Positions 1 to 14,247 of a stretch of 64,000 nt of DNA are shown in pieces; position 1 is the first letter of the stretch; each line of letters opens with the position of its first letter. The position numbers and the translations under genes were made by a program. The notes below the pieces were generated by a model. It saw only the letters and a program-made list of their open reading frames with translations, ran no database searches and had not been told where the DNA came from. The stretch spans positions 110,275,610 through 110,339,609 of the forward strand of contig QVOM02000034.1 of assembly GCA_003586115.2 (NCBI GenBank), written 5' to 3'. The DNA is from Salvator merianae. Lineage: Eukaryota > Chordata > Lepidosauria > Squamata > Teiidae.

Positions 1-1148
1 ACACCACCATGTATGTGTAGATGTATCTTACCAGGAGGTGACTATAAGGTTGTGGAGCACTAATTAATGCTCTGCAGCTAGCCATGATCGGGAGTAGCTG
101 TAGCCGGCTCCTGGCCGCTCGGGCCTCCGCAAGGCGTGGACATACTTGGCTAAGAAGCATGCTTGACGCTTGCTAGCAGCAAGTACAAACAGACCCAATA
201 TGTAATATCTGATAATGTACAGTGTACTTATTACAGATTACAACTGGTGCAGAAATGCAACAAAATGAATTTCAGAGTAGGAAAAGGAAGGCTTACATAC
301 ATGTGCACATAATTATACATGTTCCCAAATCCTAATATGAGACTTGATATGGATGCATTCCAGCTTAGGGGGGAGTTATATGACAGTAATGCAAACCAAG
401 GACGTGTATGCAGGAAGAGTGCAAGGACGTGCATGGATTTCCCAAATTTTCTGGAGTTGCCTAGAGATCATGATGCTCTTTTAGGCCAATATGTGTAGGT
501 TGTATGGGTAAATCTTGAGAAATGGAGTGAAACCAAACCTGAAAAGTTCATTCATTCCTAATTATCAGCCACGTGACTTGTCACAATTCAAGACTGTCTC
601 TGGCTGCATCTCAACGTCGCTTACTTATTCCACTATTCCTTCCTCTCTATCCCCCATGTTCCTTTCCCAAGCTTCTTTCCCTCTTCCTTTGTCCTTGTTC
701 CATCCCCCCTCAATGAAACTTCCAATCCAAAATAAATGAACATAACTGTTTGAAGTGGGAAGGTTTGACTAAAAATTGCACTATTTCAGTTGAGACTCCC
801 CGCACAGACTGCTGGGTAATTCTAGAAGACTTAGCCCGAGAAGGTGGGTCTTGTTAGTGGTGTGCTCTGTGGCAAATGTGTGCACCTTTGGAGTATGTGG
901 TGCTTCTGTTAGCAGTGGCTTCAAAGAACCTTAAAGTGCCCATTTGTAGTGTTTGGCTCTTTCTTCTTCTGGGCATCATATAAACAAACAGAATAGAAGA
1001 AAGGTATAATTCAACCCATTTTGTTCATGTGGATGTGTCCTATGTTTCTGTTTGGTAAAAAGTGGTATCTTCAAAAAACTGTGTACATAGATGTAAAACA
1101 TTTTATGGCAAGCACTTGGATTACTGAATTACTTCTTTTTTTCTACAG
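1..1148 (+). other. Upstream intron; tail of a Harbinger-like element at 75-198
   Basis: No exon recognised. Bases about 75-198 match 38,318-38,437 (both with gatcgggag, cagacatactt-like and gctagca segments) and end in aaacagaccc, like the termini of the TIR elements further on. The rest is plain AT-rich intron. Confidence 0.4.
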
Positions 1149-1187
1149 GGTTCAGGCCCCCAATCTGGTGTCCGCATTACCATCCAG
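1149..1187 (+). CDS. Exon 1 of window ([13 protein letters not shown])
   Basis: A 39-nt exon after a strong ttttttctacag acceptor, with donor GTAACG. It reads [13 protein letters not shown] in phase 0. It is the first exon I can support; the 1.1 kb upstream shows no signal-peptide exon, so earlier exons lie outside. The valine/isoleucine end resembles the VSVTF segments of the long exon at 7327. Confidence 0.7.
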
Positions 1188-4100
1188 GTAACGGAATAAT
1201 GGCGTTTCCTGCAATGTTCCATGCATTGCTTCCCTAACTTTGGGAGGTTTGAATTGCACTTTTAAATGATAAGCTAGGAAAACTCATACCACTGTCATTG
1301 ACAGTAGAATATATAGGTTCAGTAGCGACTTAGTTGAAACAGAATTGATGGGGTAAGGTGATTGCACCAAATGGCGCTTCACTTTTAATCTCATTGAATT
1401 CCATTTTGGTCTGCTGTGGACTGAAACGTGGCTTGGGAATATCAAAGACAAAGCTTCAAATGGCGCACTTCCCCCAATGTTCATATTGTACCACATGGAA
1501 GATCTTCAGTAACACTGGGAGACATTAGTACCATCCAAACGGCCATTTTTGGCTGTCTTCTGGTCACTTGAGGGCAGGACAGACAAACACCTCTTTCCCT
1601 ATTAAGTCCCCAAGACTACTAAATTCCTGGTAAGTAGGACTTAATGCAAAGCCTCATTAAACTATCCGAGGGTAACCATTGTCAGAGAATTTGACTCTGG
1701 ACTGCCACGGAAATATGTACAGTGGTCAGGAGGCAACACAATGTGCGCAGAGGCACCTGGAATCACTGCCAGAGACCCCAAATGCAGCAGACTTCCACCT
1801 GCATGTCCAGTCCCAGGGGTACATTCTGAGGCTGCTGAGAGTGGTGCTCCGCCATAGCTGCCTTCCTTGGGGCTCTGAGGTGGCACATAGTATGGATTAC
1901 ATGCCCCCACCCTCAGGGCGGCCACTCTGTGTTATGGTTTGAATCCCACTCCTTTTGAGGGGCACGTGGATGAAGCTAATGTGAAGGTTTTTTTATTTAA
2001 TGTGTACAGATATTAGATCTGGAAAAAGCAAGATTTGAATTGAGGCTCATATTCCCTTTCTGTAGGCAACACAGCTTCCAGCACCACCTCTAAAGATTGC
2101 TTTTATTTCTATTGCTTGAAGGAGTTGCTTCTGCCATTTCCGGGGGGTATTCAGAAATAATGTAAGAGATTCATGGTACCCCTCATTTAATTAGGTTGTG
2201 GCGGCTTATTTTCCTTATATATAACACAGCAAATTAATTAAGGAGCTCAGAAAATAAGGGCATGCCACCGTGGTGCCAGTCTCCATGCTGGATCGGGCTT
2301 CCCTCCAGCTCTCTCTTCTCCAGGCTTCTGGGAGCCTCGGAAAGGAGTTTGACGGCTCCACTGCCATCTGTGAGGCTGCCATTCTTATGTCTTACCTGTG
2401 CTTGGAGAGACTCTTCACCTTCTGTGTGCAGGTGCAGAAGGCATGCATGGAAATGCAGTGCATTTTGTTGGGACAAGGGCCCAGTTCAGTGTGCAAGAAA
2501 CATCTTTGGAGCTGCTTATCCTGCACTGAAGTTTTGCAACATCCAGATATTGCTTACTTATTCTGCTATATTTGGCTATTCTGGAATAAAGCATGAATAT
2601 TCCAGAATATCCTTGCTTTATTCTGGAAAATCCAAATATAGTGGAATAAGTAAGCGACATCTTGATGTAGCCTTGGAAAGGGATCTTCTGTGCTATGGAA
2701 ACAAGCAAAACAGGTGAAGGATGCAGCCGAAATTAGCTGAGCTAATTCACTCGCTTAATCATTTTGACTGTATTGTGCCATGGCTTTTGTCCAATTTAGC
2801 ATTTTAGCATTGCATTTGAAAGATTTCCATTTTGTTTTCTTTTTTTATCAGAGTGGACAGCCTGGACTGGTTTGTGATAAGGTAAGTGCTGCCTCATCAC
2901 TTCATCATTAGCATCCATATGACAAAACAATTGTTCTGCCTTTAGCCGCCAGCTTTTGCCAACAAAGGACCCTATTAACTGCTGTAGTACAAGTATTTAG
3001 AAGACCCCTAAGGCTAATTAAAATATAACTAAGGAGGTTGTTTTCCATGAGCCATGGTCCACAACAGGGTTCACCTACATTCAACTGCCAGGCTATGTAA
3101 AACAGAATTATCCCAACCTACCACATGCTGGTATATTTTGGTTCAAGAGTCTGCTGTTAGATATGTTGAAAATTACTATGACAAAGTTAAGCATCTCTTT
3201 GGGAAATAATTGCTGTGATGTTTGTTTTCTTTCTTTACAGACATCTTCTTCCTACAACAGTGAAGCCTGTAAACTGGTAAACACACTTCCACAGTTGAAG
3301 CTCTACCTTTACTCCTTGGAGTGATCTTTTAGCTAAAATAAACACAACTCTGCAGACCTATCCTTCAGTGAAATGCTACTCTTGACCTGCCTTCAGTAAA
3401 ATGATTTAGAAATAATTAGTTAGGGAGGTTTAGAAATACTAACAGGAAAGTTGGCAGTTATGGAGAAAACCCTAAAGTCCTGTTGCAACAGAAGGAAGCA
3501 CACCGGCTGTGAAAACTGTACATTCTTTTCCTTTGGGTGGTGAAGTATTCAATACAATTAGTTATGAAGACACTGCCCTTCCCATAATAATGAAAATTGC
3601 TTCCTGAGTACATACAAAAGTCTCCAGATAACTATCATAACAGAGCTGCTCGTCTGGAGCCTACTGCAATTTGGGAAACAGAGCAGATTATTTTTGGAAT
3701 GCATCAGTTTTGCATTTGCTTATTCATAAGTTCATGTGGCCTCATTTTTCCATCATTTTGTGAATTTTTAAAAAGTTACTTGAAAAATACTTATAATCTC
3801 ATTTTTTTTTTTACCACTAGAAATAAAAATGGCCATTTGGGGAAGTAGGCACTATCTGAAACACACATTTTAATAAAGATTTTAAACTGAAATACACATT
3901 TTTATATGCATTTAGATACCTTTTTGAGTGAAGAACTTTGCCACAAAATTCAGAAAGATAAATAAAAGCACGATCTGAACTATGCATGATTCCAGGGTTT
4001 ATGAATCAACTGAGTTCACGTATAAGTGCAGGATGAATGAAATCCTTAGATTCCATTTTTCCACACAGAACTTAACTGCAGAGATTTGTAGGCTATATGT

Positions 4101-7100
4101 TACAAGTTGGTCTGTAGTAAAATATACTTATATCAACCAGGAACAAGCAGTGGGGAGTGATAAGATTTAAGTGATAAAGAAAATATTTTAGCCTAGCAAT
4201 GATTTTTTGATTCCCAACATTTAATAAAAGGAGGGCACAGCCATGCTTAACATAACATGGAGGCAGAATCTGCATAACATGTAAGAAATGTATGTGGTAA
4301 AAAAAACTGCATGGGGCTCAGTCTGTACCTGTTCAGTGCTTTGATTGTGATAAGGAAATGGTTCCTGTGTTTCTCATAAATGTGACCAGTCCAAGTCAGA
4401 AAAAAACCATAAATTTATAATTTCATTTTTCTCTGACATATGATCCCTTTTGCAATATCTAATCTTCCAAGCCCATTAAGAACATAAGAACATAAGAAAA
4501 GCCCTGCTGGATCAGGTCACAGTCTATCTAATCCAGCATCCTGTTTCACACAGTGGCCCACCAATTGCTTTTGGGCATTCTCAAGCAGAAGACAAAGACA
4601 AAATCTTCACCTTCTCTCTCTTTAGAGGCATCCTGCCTGTCTCTCCACCCTGGAGGCAGTACCTGGGCATTCATTATAGTAGCCATTGATACACCTGACC
4701 TCCATGGATTTGTCTAACCCTTTCTTAAAGCTATCCAGGCTGATTGCTGTCACACCTCTTCTGGTAGTACATTCCATAGACTGATGATCCCCTAGGTGAA
4801 AAGATGCTTCCCCTTGTTGGTCCTAGCTCTCCTGCCCATCAGCTTCATAGAGTTCCCCCTGGTCCTAGTATTGTGCAATAGAGAAAATAATTTTTCTCTA
4901 TCCATCTTTTCCATACTGCGCGTGATTTTATACACACACACACACACACACACAAACGTGTGTGTGTGTGTGTGTGTGTGTATGGTGATTTTTTGTCAGA
5001 CTCACTTCAAGATTCCAACTTCAAATAAAAATTGAGACTAAGGATTTCTATCTTTGGCCTCACACAACTCTAAATAGAAAAGAAAGAACTGTTTTATCTT
5101 TTTGTTTGAAGCTTCTGGAAATGGCTTTCAGAGCAGCTCATTGAATCAGTAAAAAAAGAAGGTGCCCTAGTTCTTAGGATTATTATCAGAAAAGCACACT
5201 ACACACACACACACACACACACGCACACACACACACACAAAAAGGACAAGAAGGAGGCAGAGGAAGAAACAGGTTCAAGACATGTAGTCTTAAAGTGAAA
5301 AAAAAACCACTTTATAATGTCCAGTTGAAATGGAAATTCTTCAGAGAGAGGACAACTGAGGAACAAAAGCAACCCATAGTGGGGATGTCAGTAAAGCTAA
5401 TGGAATAGTTCTACTTCCCTTCTTCCTCTCTTTTGCAGCTGCTATATAAAGTATATCTTGTTTATTCCCCCTCCAACCACTCGTTGAAATGATCAATTTC
5501 TGGTCTTTTACAGACTATCCAGTCTTCGTCATCCCAGAGCAGCAGTTCTTTCGGCTCTCAGGTAAATTACCTTTCAGTGTTAGATAATTCGTCCTGGTTT
5601 CACTAAGTTGCCTTTTGGCATTTTCTTTGTGCCATGGGTGGTTGCCCAGGATGCAACTTCCTGTGCTTTCCTAGTCATGTCAGAAATTCACCTGGGAGGA
5701 ACTTGTGATGCAGCTCCTTCCCATGCTATGCTTGCATTGCCCAAGTTTTTGGGTGGACCAAACAAGCGTGAGAAGGAACAAGTGTGAGAAGGAACTCTTT
5801 GTAGGAATCCTCACGTGTACTAGCTTGTTCTGTTAGCACTCTTAACAAAAACGTCATGTGTGGCTGCCATTGGTGGCTGGTGTCCATTGTGGCAGTTGGG
5901 ACAGAGGACAAGGACACTAGAAAGAAGTGGTATCAGAGATCAGAAAAGATCAAGCTAATTGTAGGCAAGAAGCTGCAAGGCTACAATTTTATGTAAATCC
6001 TCATGAAAATGGACCCCATTGAATATAGTGGATTATGCACACATTAGCCATCCATAAACTGAAATAGGCAAAAAGGAGAAAGGGAGAGTGGGTTAGCATG
6101 AATCACTGTTTGACAGATTCGAACTGTGATAGAGGGAACTGTGGACTCAGAAATAGTGGTGGTGTCTAAATGGTGGAGCAAGATGGTGAGTTCCCTGTAT
6201 GATTTCCACAGAGCTCACCTGCTTTCTAATTACTCCTAGGCACTTTAGATGGCCCAGGCTTGCTGAGTGAAGCACCCAGCAGTTCCAGGCCTATTCACTG
6301 TGGTTTGATTTTGTTGAACAGCAGTTTGGCGCAAGCCTAAGGGAGAGTAGATCCAAGCTCTAAACTTCTTGGTCTGGTGGTGAACTTCCTACTTTGTAAT
6401 TTGTGCCGGTCCAGGTTCTCCATGGTTCTGCAGTTGCAGTGTCTTCCTGAAAAAGCTTAAACTGTAGCAGAGTAGTCAAGGATTTAAAAATATATAACCT
6501 CATGCTTCTTCCAGACTGTGAATAAGCATGATTAAAGATTTCTTAAGAGGTCTTTGCATATGCAGTCCAGGTAATTAAATCAATGAGAGGGAATTGCTCA
6601 CTTTGCAGGTCATCAACAAACTGATTGACTGTTTCTTCTGCTTAGGCCCTTTTTGCATGGGACTAAGGTATCCCGTCCAGGGAGAGCTGGACTGGGTTGG
6701 AACAGGCAACCTGCCCCAAGAAGGGGCAGGTTGCAGCTGGGCGACATCAGGGCTGTCTGCTTTGGGAACAGCTGATCCCATTCCAGCTTCAATGTTTGGG
6801 AACAAAAAAAAAGAAAAGAAAAGAAAGTTGCCTCCTGAGGCCTTTTCAGCAGTACACTTCTGGTGCCACTTCCAGGTGCTTGGCTGAAAAGAGGCAGGCT
6901 GTGGTATACTGTGCTGCCCACATATTCTCTGTGGCCCAGTAGGCCATGGTAGTCTGCTTGTGGACTACTTTTAAAAGGTTTACCAGTGCAGCAGGATACA
7001 GTGTCATTTTGGACAGACTGTTCTCCTGGGGGGGGCTTTGTACTCCACTGTCTCAGTCCACAGTGCAGACCATCTGTACTATGGGTCACCCTTGAGTGGA

Positions 7101-10100
7101 ATAGGAGGTCAGTGTGGAAAGGGCCTTAGACAGGAGTGAGACAGCAAGCTGTTTCCTGAATTCAGCTAATATTGTTTTGCTTAGTTTTCTAAAACATTTC
7201 TTAAAACACATGTATCATTCCCAGCATTTGGAAAGTCCCTTTTTCCCCCCTGTAAGTTCTGCAGCTGTGCCTTACAACAAATCAGTATGCATAGGTAAAG
7301 TTCTATTGTATTATAATTTTAAGCAGACTGGATCCTCCACCTCAGTTGGAAGCAGTGGTGTATCTGTCACGTTTGATGGCCGTGGATCTCCAGTTATCAG
7401 TGGTGGATCTCCTGGTGGTGTCGTCAGCAGTGGATCCTCCTCTTCAGTGGGTGGCAGTAGAGTCTCTGTTACTTTTGGTGGCAGCGGATCATCTACTTCA
7501 GTCGGCAGCGGTGGGTCCTCCAGTACTTTTGGTGGCAGCGGATCCTCTACTTCAGTCGGCAGCAGTGGATCTTCAAGTTCAAGTGGTGGCTCCCCTTGTG
7601 GTCAGGTTAGGATATTTTCTCATAAACCAGGAAGCAAACAATAAAGGCTGTGATCAGCCATAACAAAAGGGGTGCCTCAGAGATTGCCTCAAAGAGACAG
7701 TGTGTGGCACTCGTGCCCCACATCTTTTCTAATCCTTTTCTAAAATAGAGTGTTCATGAGAGGGAGGAGGGGCAGACTGGTCTGTGAACAATCCCACCTC
7801 AGAGCCTTCTCTAAGCCACCTCAGGGCTTCTTTAGAGATGGTTTTTCTTGCTGTGTCTCATCACAGCCTTACTAAACTATGTTATATTCTGTAATGTTGA
7901 AGAAGACTTCAGATGCAGTCATAGGGCTAAGACACATCCTAGTTCAATTTGACATTGTCTTTTTTTCTTTCAGTTTGACACAACTGATTAAATGCACTGT
8001 TATTACAGTAGTGTGAGGAACTGTTCAGAATTCCCACAGTGATTTTAATAGTCGATAATTATTTCTATAATATAATTTGGGTTCTCCAATTGACAAAAAG
8101 ACAAGCTAGTGGTAATTAGCTCTTATAATGTGCTTTGCCAGGATCTTAACTTCCTAGTGGTTGTGCAAGCCATAGCAAGTTCAAATGCCAGAACAAATTT
8201 GATTGTGTCTATTTGGTTTACTAAGGCTGAAGCCTTAACCTGATTTTCATGAACCCATTAAAATCTATTTCTGCATTAACATGGATCTCATCTCCCCAGT
8301 TAGAGCATTTTTGTCCCTTCTTCCATCAGTATAGCTATGTAACACGTGAGAAAGAAGGGTCAAAGATCTGAAAATTGGTTTGGAGCCTCTGAAAATTGGT
8401 TTGTTAAATAACTCTTACAAAAGAGGGCCTTCAAGGGTACTGTTCACTCAAAAAGCATGTACCAAGGCATCCAGTGCATGGGGAATCATAGGATGGCTTC
8501 CCCTCTGAGAAAGTGTCAATATTTGTCACTTCCCCACCAAAAGCCCATTGGGTGCTTTCATTCCCACTCACTAAGCAGCAGGAGGGGTCAGTGCCAATGT
8601 TGCCACTTTCCGCTGTTTTGCCTTTGTTTTCCAGCATGCAGTAGAACATTGCTACATCCACATGTTTAAGACTCACTCTGTGAACATGGTTGCTTAAGAT
8701 CAATTGAAATGATACCATTTCATATGAAACAATACCAAATCAGTGAAGGCCCTTTTCCATTATTATCCCTTTTCCACCACTGAAGACAAAACAGCACGTG
8801 AAAGTTCTTTAGAAATAAAGATGTGCTGCTGATTTTGAAAGAAAATAATAATTTTGACAATTCCTTCCTCTTAGGGCTATACATATGATGGCAGTTCTTG
8901 TAATCAGGTACGTTTTGTTTCTCTAAATGTTCTAAAGTAGAGATAGTCCTTAAAATATGGTTGGACCATCACTCCTGTTATCCCTGATATTGACTAAGGC
9001 TGATGGGAATTTGATATCACATGGATAACATTCTATTGCCTTCCCTTGTTCTCACTTCTAAATATTCATTTGTTTGTTCATTCATTCATTAGGTTTAATT
9101 GTATACCACCTTTCCCAAAATTGCTCAAGGTGGTTTTCAGTAGTATAAAAATTCACATAAGTCATAATCAAAATATAAAAATATAAAAATCAGTATAGTC
9201 AATATCATTTCCATATTTAAAAGGGTGCTATGGAACGAAAACCACTTCTTGCGATCGGGATCTTTCTATACAATGTAAACACACTACTGAACAATAAGTG
9301 TGCTGAAATTGTTAATCATTCCTTGGAAGAGCTGATCTGTAGTCACGCCAACCCTCCCAAATGAGTTTTGTCGCCAGGCTTCTGCTATTTGTGAGAGAAA
9401 ACTAGTTTATAGAGCACTCAGTACCTTGTTGAACCAGTTAAACTTGTTGCAAGTCTGCATGCCTGATTTTTGTGTTTCAGTTCTGAGATTGGTTAGTGTC
9501 TGAAAATTACTTAATATTTTCAATCAACAAAAGATTGTTATTATATAAAAGTTCAGGAGAAATATGGAAGAATTACTCATAATAATGTAAATGTCCAATG
9601 ACAGACTATGTCAGCAAATCCAATGAAAACACTGCTGCATCTATTGGCCTGAATTAGGTGGGTGTGGAGCAGATTCTGCATCACACACACTGTTTCTTGC
9701 TGCTGTGGTTCCTGCCCAGCAGAGTCACTGATGGAAGACCAATGGGAAAACTTCAGCAAGGGAAGTCGTGATGTTATTTAATTTCCACTTGTGGATATTT
9801 CACAGATCTTATAACATAAGCAAGAAAATATTATCTAGCTCACTAAAACTAGCAGATTTTGAGAGTATATTTTGATTTAAAGTTTGCCATTTTAATGTTG
9901 GTTACAACAGCTTTTCTCCTAAGATAATTGAATGGGCTGTGGCCATCAAAGTAAATGCTTAAAGAGTGTGAGTCAGATCACAATGAAGGTTTATTTATTC
10001 AATAAACAAATCTGTTTAGATAGATGTACCTTTTTAATTAAACTGTTGCACTATATATGTAAATCATCATTTCCGGAATGACTATTTGCATTCTTTATTT

Positions 10101-13100
10101 GTCTCACAGGGATCATCTGTTCAACAAAGTTATGGAAGTAGTCAGGTAATTGATTCTTACTAAAGTGTGCATTTTTTAAAAAAATAACATAACATTATAT
10201 TACATTATATTATATTTCATGTTTAGAAGCTCAAATTCTAAATGCTGGATATGCTTTGTTTACAAAAAAACCATGAAAGTAAAAAGCAGAACTCAAGGTA
10301 AAAAAACAAGAAATAAAAGAAACGGTGAAATAAATTACACTAATCTCCTTTATCCATTCCTAACTGGCTCCTGAAAATGAACTTTATAACGAAAATCCAG
10401 GAATAAAAACTGTTATTAGTTCCAGGTTCACCCCAAAATCACCCTAAATGTCTAATTACATGATAAAATAGAATGAATAACAATTAATAACATTATAACT
10501 AAAATAAAAATTAAAGATTTGGGTTCATATGGACCAGATCAGGTACCTGCCACATTTCATTAGCCAAACCAAAATTTTCAGTTACAGTACAGTCAACACT
10601 TTGCTTGGTTAAAGGCCAGCTCATATTAATAGAGTTATATAAATTTAAAATTGAATTACACACAATTAGAATCTTAACAATAAAAAACAACACACAGTAA
10701 TTGAGAACTAAATATGTAATTACCCTAATATGAACCAGGAGGAATATAAAGCATTAATTGTGTAAGTTTTAATACATAAAAACCAGAAGTTGTATTATGT
10801 ACACATAATACCTGGAGGATTTACCAATTGCTTCCTTATAATGATAGCATTACCACAATATTTAGCTACACTTCTTGTACTAACTGACTTTGAATCAGAC
10901 AGCAACATAGAATATGGACAAAAATGTTGAACATGATTCTGTTGTATCTGCCATGTTGCAAGGAGAAGGGAAGGGCATTTAGTGAAATTAGGCTGTAGTC
11001 ATAACCAATTTTCATGACAGACTGAGGCAGTCCCTGGTTTCTAGGAATCACAATCCAATATGCCCTTCCGATTTTCATCCAAGCTATCCCCCTCAATGAG
11101 ATCTATCTGATATTTGGATTATCTCAACACTAAGACCATTTCTGCTTCCTAATCCAGTTATATTTTCAGGGTGTGATCGTGCAAGAACACTGTTGCGGAC
11201 AGTATCCATGATTTCCTGGGTGGGCAGATGGAGGGTTTCCCCTTCCCTTCTGGCCAATCCCTGACCTTGTGAGCATTCTAGAGGGGTGGTGACATCGTCC
11301 CTCACTTCCTCCTTAGCCCATGTCACCGCCTGCCTCTCCCTCCCCCTTTTTTTTGTCTGCTATGGCTGCTTAGATTGGGATAACTAGACCAGCCCAGAGA
11401 GGCATGTAGAAGGGCGCTTGCCTTTGTGGGCTAGTCCAGCAGGGGACCATTTTGGTGGCACACCAAATTGCATAGCTGAAATGGGTCCCCTTAGAGCTCC
11501 GAGGCCAGGAACTATAGCACTTGCAGCAGGTTCCAATGCTCATGTAAGCTTTGAAATGGCACAGGGCCTGTCCCAGAACAGGTCATCCGAGTGCAGATGG
11601 CCTTGTTCAAGGCCAGTTGGGCTGTTCCAGCTGGAGCAGTCAAGCAGCAGCTTTATGACTGGTGCTGCCCATGTATCCTCAATACTCCACTTGAACCCAC
11701 AGGCCCCAAAAGATTGGGAATCCTTGCACTAAAAACTGCTGCTTTAGCTTGCCATTTTTAACAATTTTGACTTCTAATGATATATTTTTAATAATTGTTT
11801 GATTTTCAGAGTGGCTCATCATCCCAGAATATATATGGAGGTAGCCAGGTACGGCTGCTCTTCATTTCCTATCTTTCAGTTATATTTTTGTGAAAAACAC
11901 TGTATTTCCTGTTATTTGAAAAGGTTCTTGCTCACAAGAAAATAACGTTTGTGGGTTTTGTTCTTATTTTAGAGTGTGTTGTCCTTACAGCAAACTTATG
12001 GAAGTAGCCAGGAAGAACTGCTTTAATCTTCTTATGTTATGTCAATAAAAAATAAAAACACAATAGTGTTTGCAGTTTAAAGGGTCTTAGGACCTTTCTC
12101 CACTTGCCAGTAGTGCAGAACAAGAAGAGGTCTAAGGACCTCCCTTCCACATAATGGTGTGGTGTAAGGGAGACCCTGCCCCATCCTAGTATACTGCATT
12201 GGCACAGGATGGAGCATGGACTTGGCAAGGGTGCCCAAAATAATGTCCTCACTTAGTTTATTGGTAGACCTCAGTTTCGAGATCTGCCGACATACTATGG
12301 GGTTGTATATGGGACCCATTTTATTGCTGAACAAGGTGCACCACAGAAATGCCCCTCCCCCCCAGAGCTCCAAAGGCCAAGAACTTGTGGTCCTGGCCTT
12401 GGAGCATTCAGAGGCACCCTGTGCCAGCTCTAAAGCTGGTGCAAGCGTTGGACCTACTGTGTGGACTGGCACCGAACAGGCTAGCCAAGTGTGGATGGCC
12501 TTGTTCGAGGCCAGCTGACAGTTCAAGCACCAGTTAATTGCAGAAATAGCCTGTGTTCCTTGCCATGTCTTACAGAAGCAGTTTTGTTACTGCTCGCGTG
12601 TCTTCAAAACTCCGCTTTAACCCACAAGCTCCCCCAAAATTGGGAATTCTTGCCCTAAAAACTGCTGCTTTTGCTTGCCATTTTTAACAGTTTTGACTTC
12701 TAATGATATATTTTTAATAATTGTTTGATTTTCAGAGTGGCTCATCATCCCAGAAAATATATGGAGGCAGCCAGGTATGGCTGCTTTTCATTTTCCTATC
12801 TTTCAGTTATATTTTTATGAAAAACACTGCATTTCCTATTATTTGAAAAGATTCTTGCTCACAAGGAAATAATGTTTGTGGTCTTTGTTCTTTTTTTAGA
12901 GTGCGTCATCCTCACAGCAAACTTATGGAAGTAACCAGGTAGAACTGCTTTAACAATACATTTGATTGCCAGAGAGTCAAAAAATGCAGCCTTAGCTTTG
13001 CTCGTTTTGTTTAAATCTATGCTAATTTATAAGGTTTTTGAAAAAATCCTCTTCCAATCTCCCCAGGGCAGTTCATATTCTCAAGGAAGCAGCAATCCTT

Positions 13101-14212
13101 GTGACGTGGTATGTCTATTTCTCCTTATTTATTTACAAATTCCCTGCTTGCCAGTTGGCTTTTGAAGTGCCATGTTATGCAGCATGTTTTCTTTTAAAAT
13201 AAAGTACAGTGATTTTTGACACAGAGGGCATAGGAAGCATCCCTGGCCAAATCCCAGAGGAATTTGAACTCTACAGAAAGAATTCCACCTGCAGGAAGTT
13301 CAAGCAGCCTTGGAGGGCCACATCAGAACCTTGACTATTTGGCCTTAACCCTCCAACGTCATTTACGCTTTTTCTGCTGTACTTGTTCTTCACTGGGGTT
13401 ACAGTCCAGTCTGTGCTCTCTGGGGCCGTGGTCGGACATCATCAAAGCAGAGATATGTAATCCGTATAGAAGAGTACGCGCAGTGAATTCGTCCTTTGGT
13501 CGTCCTCTGGTCGTTCCCACAGTTACAATTTAACACGGAGTCAATTCGTACTTGCTTTTTCCCACACTGATATTTCTCGTGCCTCCACCCCTCGTCAAAA
13601 TCTCCTCCCTATGCAGTCAGCGATTGGCTGCGTCAAAATCTCCTCCCTATGCAGTCAGCGATTGGCTGCGTCAAAATCTCCTCCCTATGCAGTCAGCAAT
13701 TGGCTGCAGTCCCAAGGTTCAAATCTTGACGTCACGGGGCGGGAAAGTCAAGCTCTGCTCTTGCTGCTGCCTGGATTCATTTAAAATGCATTGTCCATTT
13801 GCTCTATCTACTCAAGCAGAACTTTAAAACTATGGCCGCGGTCGGACATCGTCAAAGCAGAGATTTAAAACTATGAAACTTTAAAAAACTAAAAGCTTTT
13901 GACATGCTAATGAAGTTTCTGCTCCCCTGCTACTGCACTTTAACGCAACTGCACATTTTAAAAGTAGCGTAAAAGCAGGGAGAGGTTCATAACAAAGGGA
14001 AAAACTGGGGAGGGAACGTGGGGGTACTATTTTGACAGTGCTGCTATTTTGACAGCAAATGGATTCTGACTCATCTGCCTCGGAGACATCCACCGAGCAT
14101 TTGTCTCCCTGTGTAGCTGTGTAAGGCAAAACTCCAAACAGGCGCAGTTTATTTTTTGCTTTAAAGAGCAGACGGAAGTGGAGGAAGTCTTTAATTTCTT
14201 CCTTTGGCTTGC

Positions 14213-14247
<35 letters not shown>

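Larger units (their letters stand above)
11330..12960 (+). repeat. Tandem duplication, unit about 927 bp, two exons per unit
   Basis: Exon pairs 11810/12736 and 11973/12900 are offset by 926 and 927 bp. The introns before, between and just after them match almost base for base (for example the stretch before the first acceptor, and the one between the two exons). Similarity ends right after ctttaa at about 12,026 and 12,953. The outer left limit is blurred by a shared palindromic element. Confidence 0.85.

Noticed and set aside
9480..9500. Acceptor-like tttttgtgtttcag in intron 6
   Set aside because: The phase-0 frame stops at the second codon (TTC TGA).
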